64,000 bases of DNA, taken from NCBI GenBank assembly GCA_020630495.1, contig JAHDBH010000004.1, positions 1 through 64,000 on the forward strand, read 5' to 3'. The notes under the pieces were generated by a model. That model was not told where the DNA came from, searched no databases, and saw only the letters and a program-made list of their open reading frames with translations. Origin of the DNA: Saprospiraceae bacterium (GTDB taxonomy: Bacteria > Bacteroidota > Bacteroidia > Chitinophagales > Saprospiraceae). Below, in pieces: positions 60,859 to 64,000 of the stretch. Both the position numbers and the translations under genes were made by a program. Numbering within the stretch: the stretch's first letter is position 1; each line of letters begins with the position of its first letter.

Positions 60859-61908
60859 ATGATGAAAAAGCGAATTTTGATTACGGGCGCGAGTGGATTT
60901 GTAGGGAGTCATCTCGTGGATGCAGCGGTAGATATAGGTCTAGAAGTGTATGCAGGTGTGCGTGCTACGAGCAGCAGAAAGTATCTTCAGCATGATGGCT
61001 TGAAGTTCTTTCCTATAGATTTCTCAGCACCAGAGCAGCTGGAGGAGGACTTGAGGGCTTTCGCCCAAAAGCAAGGCGGATTTCACTTCATCATCCAAAA
61101 TGCTGCCGTCACACGACCAGAGAAAATCGAGCAGTTTCAGCAAAATGTGGACTACACCAAGCTCCTCGCAGAGCTGGGTCTGGCTACACAGCCTGTGCTA
61201 GATCGATTTGTGATGATCAGCAGCCTTGCTGCTATAGGACCCTTGCGTGATATCCATGCGGACCCTCTCACAGAGGAAAGCCCATATCAGCCCATCACGC
61301 CCTATGGGAAGAGTAAGCGCGATGCCGAGCTGGCGCTCAGAGCGATGGATGACTTACCCTATATCATCATCCGCCCCACGGGAGTCTATGGACCTAGAGA
61401 TAAGAATTTCGGTCAGGTATTTCGTGCTATGGAGCGTGGTATAGATTTGCGCCTTGGCTCGGATGATCAGGAGCTGAGTTTCATCTACGTCACTGATCTA
61501 GCAAGATCCGTGATGGAGCTGCTCAAGGACAATCAGTACTCCGTAGCAGAATCATCCGACTCCCAGAATCAAGCCAGCATTCCCCAGGCGATATACAATA
61601 TCACAGACGGACAGGTCTATAGACCATCACAGTTTTCTGCTTATATAAGATCAGTGGTAGGAGGCAATGCCCGAGTGGTACGGATTCCACGACCTCTACT
61701 CATGGGAATCTCCTATCTCCTTTGGGCGAAAGCCCGCATACAATCTCGTGCGCTCCACCTATCGCCCTACAAGATGAGAGAACTTACCGCTGCTAGCTGG
61801 CGATGTGACATCACGGCACTGCGTGAAGCCATAGAGTTCCAACCCCAGTATACACTAGAAAGTGGGGTAAAGACGTACTACGAGTGGCTCACGGATCAGT
61901 CTACTTGA
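60859..61908 (+). CDS. NAD-dependent epimerase/dehydratase (extended SDR)
   Basis: This 349-residue protein is an extended short-chain dehydrogenase/reductase. It has the nucleotide-binding motif ITGASGFVGSHLVDAAVDIG, then IIQNAAVTRPE, the catalytic Ser-x-Tyr-x-x-x-Lys in VMISSLAAIGPL and PITPYGKSKRDAELALRAM, and FRAMERGIDLRLGSDDQELS with LSFIYVTDLARSVMELLKD. Many members act on nucleotide sugars; others reduce 3-keto long-chain bases or ceramides in bacterial sphingolipid synthesis. The convergent neighbour is a serine-palmitoyltransferase-like enzyme (8-nt overlap), which favours the latter possibility but does not prove it. Start is ATG 60859 or 60862. Confidence 0.85.
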   Translation: MMKKRILITGASGFVGSHLVDAAVDIGLEVYAGVRATSSRKYLQHDGLKFFPIDFSAPEQLEEDLRAFAQKQGGFHFIIQNAAVTRPEKIEQFQQNVDYTKLLAELGLATQPVLDRFVMISSLAAIGPLRDIHADPLTEESPYQPITPYGKSKRDAELALRAMDDLPYIIIRPTGVYGPRDKNFGQVFRAMERGIDLRLGSDDQELSFIYVTDLARSVMELLKDNQYSVAESSDSQNQASIPQAIYNITDGQVYRPSQFSAYIRSVVGGNARVVRIPRPLLMGISYLLWAKARIQSRALHLSPYKMRELTAASWRCDITALREAIEFQPQYTLESGVKTYYEWLTDQST

Positions 61909-63142
61909 CGTAAGCGTACTCTTCCTGTGGATAAGCCTTGTCCGCCAGTTTCTGTCGGATAGCAGAAAAAGCATCCAGTGTGATACGTATGTCTTCTTCG
62001 GAGTGCGCAGCGGTAGGGATCAGGCGGAGTATAATCATGCCTTTGGGAACGATCGGGTATACCACCAGAGAGCAGAATACACCGTGATTTTCTCTCAGAT
62101 CCTTAGTCAGATGGGTTGCTTCCTGTAGCGAGCCTTCCATGAATACTGGCGTCACGCAAGAGTTAGTCTCACCGATCTTCAAGCCTAGATCACGCAGACC
62201 GCTCTGGAGCATACGGACATTGGCCCACAGCTTTTCTTTCATCTCAGGGCGCGCCTTGAGCATCTGCATGCGCTTCTGGATTCCTTGGACTATCGGCATA
62301 GGTAGACTCTTAGCGAATACCTGCGAGCGCATATTATAGCGCATATGCTCTATCAGATATGCATCCGCAGAGAAGAAAGCGCCTACACTCGCCATAGACT
62401 TAGCAAATGTGGAGAAGTAGACGTCAATCTCGTCTTGTACGCCTTGCTCTACACCAGCTCCGCGACCGCCTTCGCCCAGTGTTCCAAATCCATGCGCATC
62501 ATCGATAAATAGACGGAACTCATACTTCTTCTTCAAGGCTACAATTTCCTTGAGCTTCCCCTGATCTCCGCGCATTCCAAATACGCCTTCACTGATCACC
62601 AAGATACCACCGCCCGTCTTCTCAGCTTCTTTTTCAGCGCGCTGGAGATTCTTCTCCAGACTTGCCATGTCATTGTGAGTAAACATAAATGACTTGCCAA
62701 ATAGCAATCGTATGCCATCGATGATACAAGCATGAGATTCACCATCATACACTACTACATCACGACGACCCACGAGTGAATCTATGGCGCTTACAATTCC
62801 CTGATATCCAAAGTTGACCAGGAGGGCGGCTTCCTTCTGTGTGAACTCCGCGAGCTCCGCCTCCAGCTCTCGGTGGAGCTTGGTATCACCTGTCATCACA
62901 CGTGCACCCATAGGGTAGGCCATGCCCCACTGTTCAGTGGCTTCTGTATCGGCTTTTCTGATCTCAGGATCATTAGCCATTCCTAGATAATTATTGATAC
63001 TCCAGCAGACTACCTCTTTGCCCTGGAACATCATGCGCGGTCCTAGGTCTCCTTCGAGATGTGGGTAGATGTAATAGCCTTCGGCAAAGTGTGCAAATCG
63101 GTTGAGGGATTGGGGAGTTCTTAGCTTTTCGAATAAATCCAT
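61901..63142 (-). CDS. Alpha-oxoamine synthase (serine palmitoyltransferase-like)
   Basis: This 413-residue PLP enzyme belongs to the alpha-oxoamine synthase group (serine palmitoyltransferase, KBL, AONS), which joins an amino acid to an acyl thioester with loss of CO2. Seen: SINNYLGMANDPEIRKADTE, AYPMGARVMTGDTKLHRELE, YDGESHACIIDGIRLLFGKS with the His stacking on PLP, ISEGVFGMRGDQGKLKEIVA, FIDDAHGFGTLGEGGRGAGV and the PLP-lysine segment YFSTFAKSMASVGAFFSADA. It lacks a signal peptide. In Bacteroidota close relatives with this N terminus (DLFEKLRTPQS) are probably long-chain-base synthases; amino-acid choice (serine, cysteate, glycine) is not resolved. Its start overlaps the end of the next gene by 22 nt, implying translational coupling. 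Confidence 0.88.
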   Translation of the reverse strand: MDLFEKLRTPQSLNRFAHFAEGYYIYPHLEGDLGPRMMFQGKEVVCWSINNYLGMANDPEIRKADTEATEQWGMAYPMGARVMTGDTKLHRELEAELAEFTQKEAALLVNFGYQGIVSAIDSLVGRRDVVVYDGESHACIIDGIRLLFGKSFMFTHNDMASLEKNLQRAEKEAEKTGGGILVISEGVFGMRGDQGKLKEIVALKKKYEFRLFIDDAHGFGTLGEGGRGAGVEQGVQDEIDVYFSTFAKSMASVGAFFSADAYLIEHMRYNMRSQVFAKSLPMPIVQGIQKRMQMLKARPEMKEKLWANVRMLQSGLRDLGLKIGETNSCVTPVFMEGSLQEATHLTKDLRENHGVFCSLVVYPIVPKGMIILRLIPTAAHSEEDIRITLDAFSAIRQKLADKAYPQEEYAYVK

Positions 63143-64000
63143 TTCTTCAGTCTTCTCAGTTTAACTCTGTCGATCGGCGATGGAAGGAGGTAATAGTAGT
63201 AGGGTCTATATTTTTTGCCTGCAAGTCTATTTTCTCTGAGCCAATCTTGATTATAAATTTTGCTCATGTACTTACTTCCATGATCTGGAAGTAGCACCAC
63301 TACTGTGGACTCAGCGGTAAGTTCGTCTGCCATGGCATAGACTCCTTGGATAGCCGCTCCGCTGCTGTACCCTGCAAAGATAGCTTCCCTCTTGGCTAAT
63401 AGCTTAGCCTGACGAGCACTATCCTTGTCAGATGCGCTCACAAATCTATCCACATACTCCATGTGCATGCTATCAGGAATATAGGTCTTGCCCACACCCT
63501 CTAGGAGATAGCTACGCACATCACTTTTAGCCCATGATCCCGTCTCATGGTATTTCTTGAGGATGCTGCCTTCAGCATCTACACCTATGGTACGTATACC
63601 AGGATCCTGCTCTTTGAGGTATCTAGCTGTACCAGATAGCGTACCACCAGTACCTGCCGTAGCTACAAAGTGTGTAATCTTCTTCTCCGTCTGCTCATAG
63701 ATCTCTGGACCCGTGGTCACGTAGTGAGCAAATGGATTGGAAGGATTGGCGTATTGATTGAGATGTACAGAATTGGGCGTTGTCCTCGCGATACGCTCAG
63801 CGACCTTATAGTAGGAGCGTGGATCATCCTTGGAGACTTTAGCTGGACATACGATGACACGCGCGCCTAGGCTTTGCAGCTGATCTACTTTTTCCTTGGA
63901 GCTTTTACTCGGAATGGCGATCACACATTTGTAGCCTTTCACGGCGCAGATGATAGCCAGGCTCATTCCTGTATTCCCGCTACTCGCCTCTACGACCGTG
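63121..64000 (-). CDS. Cysteine synthase-like PLP enzyme (5' end cut by window)
   Basis: The gene runs off the right edge: the reading frame is open to 64000 and contains the phosphate-binding loop TVVEASSGNTGMSLAIICA right at the boundary (63967 and upstream), so the PLP-lysine region lies outside. The visible 290 or so residues show a cysteine synthase/cystathionine beta-synthase-like fold: ATAGTGGTLSGTARYLKEQD, VDAEGSILKKYHETGSWAKS, EGVGKTYIPDSMHMEYVDRF and AIFAGYSSGAAIQGVYAM. The last 45 residues (GSKYMSKIYNQDWLRENRLA onward) extend beyond the usual core. Its stop overlaps the alpha-oxoamine synthase start by 22 nt, so both are one operon. A cysteate-synthase-like role is possible (see findings). 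Confidence 0.85.
   Translation of the reverse strand, partial: TVVEASSGNTGMSLAIICAVKGYKCVIAIPSKSSKEKVDQLQSLGARVIVCPAKVSKDDPRSYYKVAERIARTTPNSVHLNQYANPSNPFAHYVTTGPEIYEQTEKKITHFVATAGTGGTLSGTARYLKEQDPGIRTIGVDAEGSILKKYHETGSWAKSDVRSYLLEGVGKTYIPDSMHMEYVDRFVSASDKDSARQAKLLAKREAIFAGYSSGAAIQGVYAMADELTAESTVVVLLPDHGSKYMSKIYNQDWLRENRLAGKKYRPYYYYLLPSPIDRVKLRRLKKWIYSKS

Noticed and set aside
1-64000. tRNA genes or rRNA
   Set aside because: The only T-arm-like GGTTCGA pattern I could find belongs to the tmRNA; no cloverleaf-capable sequence was recognised elsewhere.

Overview
The window reads as a chromosomal segment from a member of the phylum Bacteroidota, most likely in or near the Saprospiria. The evidence is the set of lineage-typical families: two giant secreted proteins ending in the gliding-motility/CHU_C-type type IX secretion (T9SS) C-terminal domain, one protein with a type A T9SS sorting tail, a DUF1800/DUF1501 pair, DUF4293, DUF4920, a Lacal_2735-type miniprotein, an OstA-like protein, ribosomal protein THX, and a tmRNA without an encoded CCA. 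Start codons rarely have a Shine-Dalgarno sequence, and TAnnTTTG-like promoter boxes recur. This taxonomic placement is an inference; no rRNA is present. There is no phage, insertion sequence, CRISPR array or integrated element.

Layout. 0.2-5.4 kb: an exported block (DUF1800, DUF1501, a discoidin/CBM-like protein, a small secreted protein). 5.5-13.6 kb: an M20 amidohydrolase, DUF4293, a DadA-like FAD enzyme, a miniprotein, the OstA-like protein, a BatE-like TPR/SH3 protein, a sodium:solute symporter and a small membrane protein. 13.8-16.4 kb (minus strand): tmRNA, a cold-shock-type RRM protein, a hotdog thioesterase and a saccharopine-dehydrogenase-like enzyme. 16.5-23.7 kb: ftsK, an RluA-type pseudouridine synthase, membrane proteins, DUF4920, fasciclin, and an ECF sigma/anti-sigma pair. 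23.7-30.4 kb (minus strand): a DEAD-box helicase, a repeat array, two thioredoxin-fold proteins and dnaE. 30.4-34.9 kb: a tiny membrane ORF, a GhrA-like dehydrogenase, a VOC protein, a lipoprotein, sodA and fumC. 35.1-43.3 kb: THX, a 1396-aa T9SS cargo, and a metal-handling trio (HYC_CC_PP-like, HMA domain, TonB-dependent receptor). 43.4-50.9 kb: icd, two exported proteins, a second repeat array, a paaI/paaJ pair, a sulfotransferase-like T9SS protein and a cytochrome c lipoprotein. 51-64 kb: an AspT/YidE-like transporter, YceI, VOC, a 1444-aa lectin/Ig-like T9SS cargo, hutU, an extended SDR, an alpha-oxoamine-synthase/serine palmitoyltransferase-like enzyme, and a truncated cysteine-synthase-like enzyme at the edge.

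How they work together. Most genes are housekeeping or envelope functions: translation rescue (tmRNA), cold-shock RNA handling (RRM plus DEAD-box), division and chromosome segregation (FtsK), replication (DnaE), the TCA cycle (FumC, Icd) and oxidative defence (SodA). The most interesting parts are two intergenic arrays built on AT-rich dyad cores (25.1-25.5 kb and 46.4-47.0 kb), whose function is not evident, and a possible sphingolipid or sulfonolipid long-chain-base module at 60.9-64 kb. Also notable are the metal cluster at 40.2-43.2 kb and a short terminator-bounded transcript of unknown nature at 39.8-40.0 kb.
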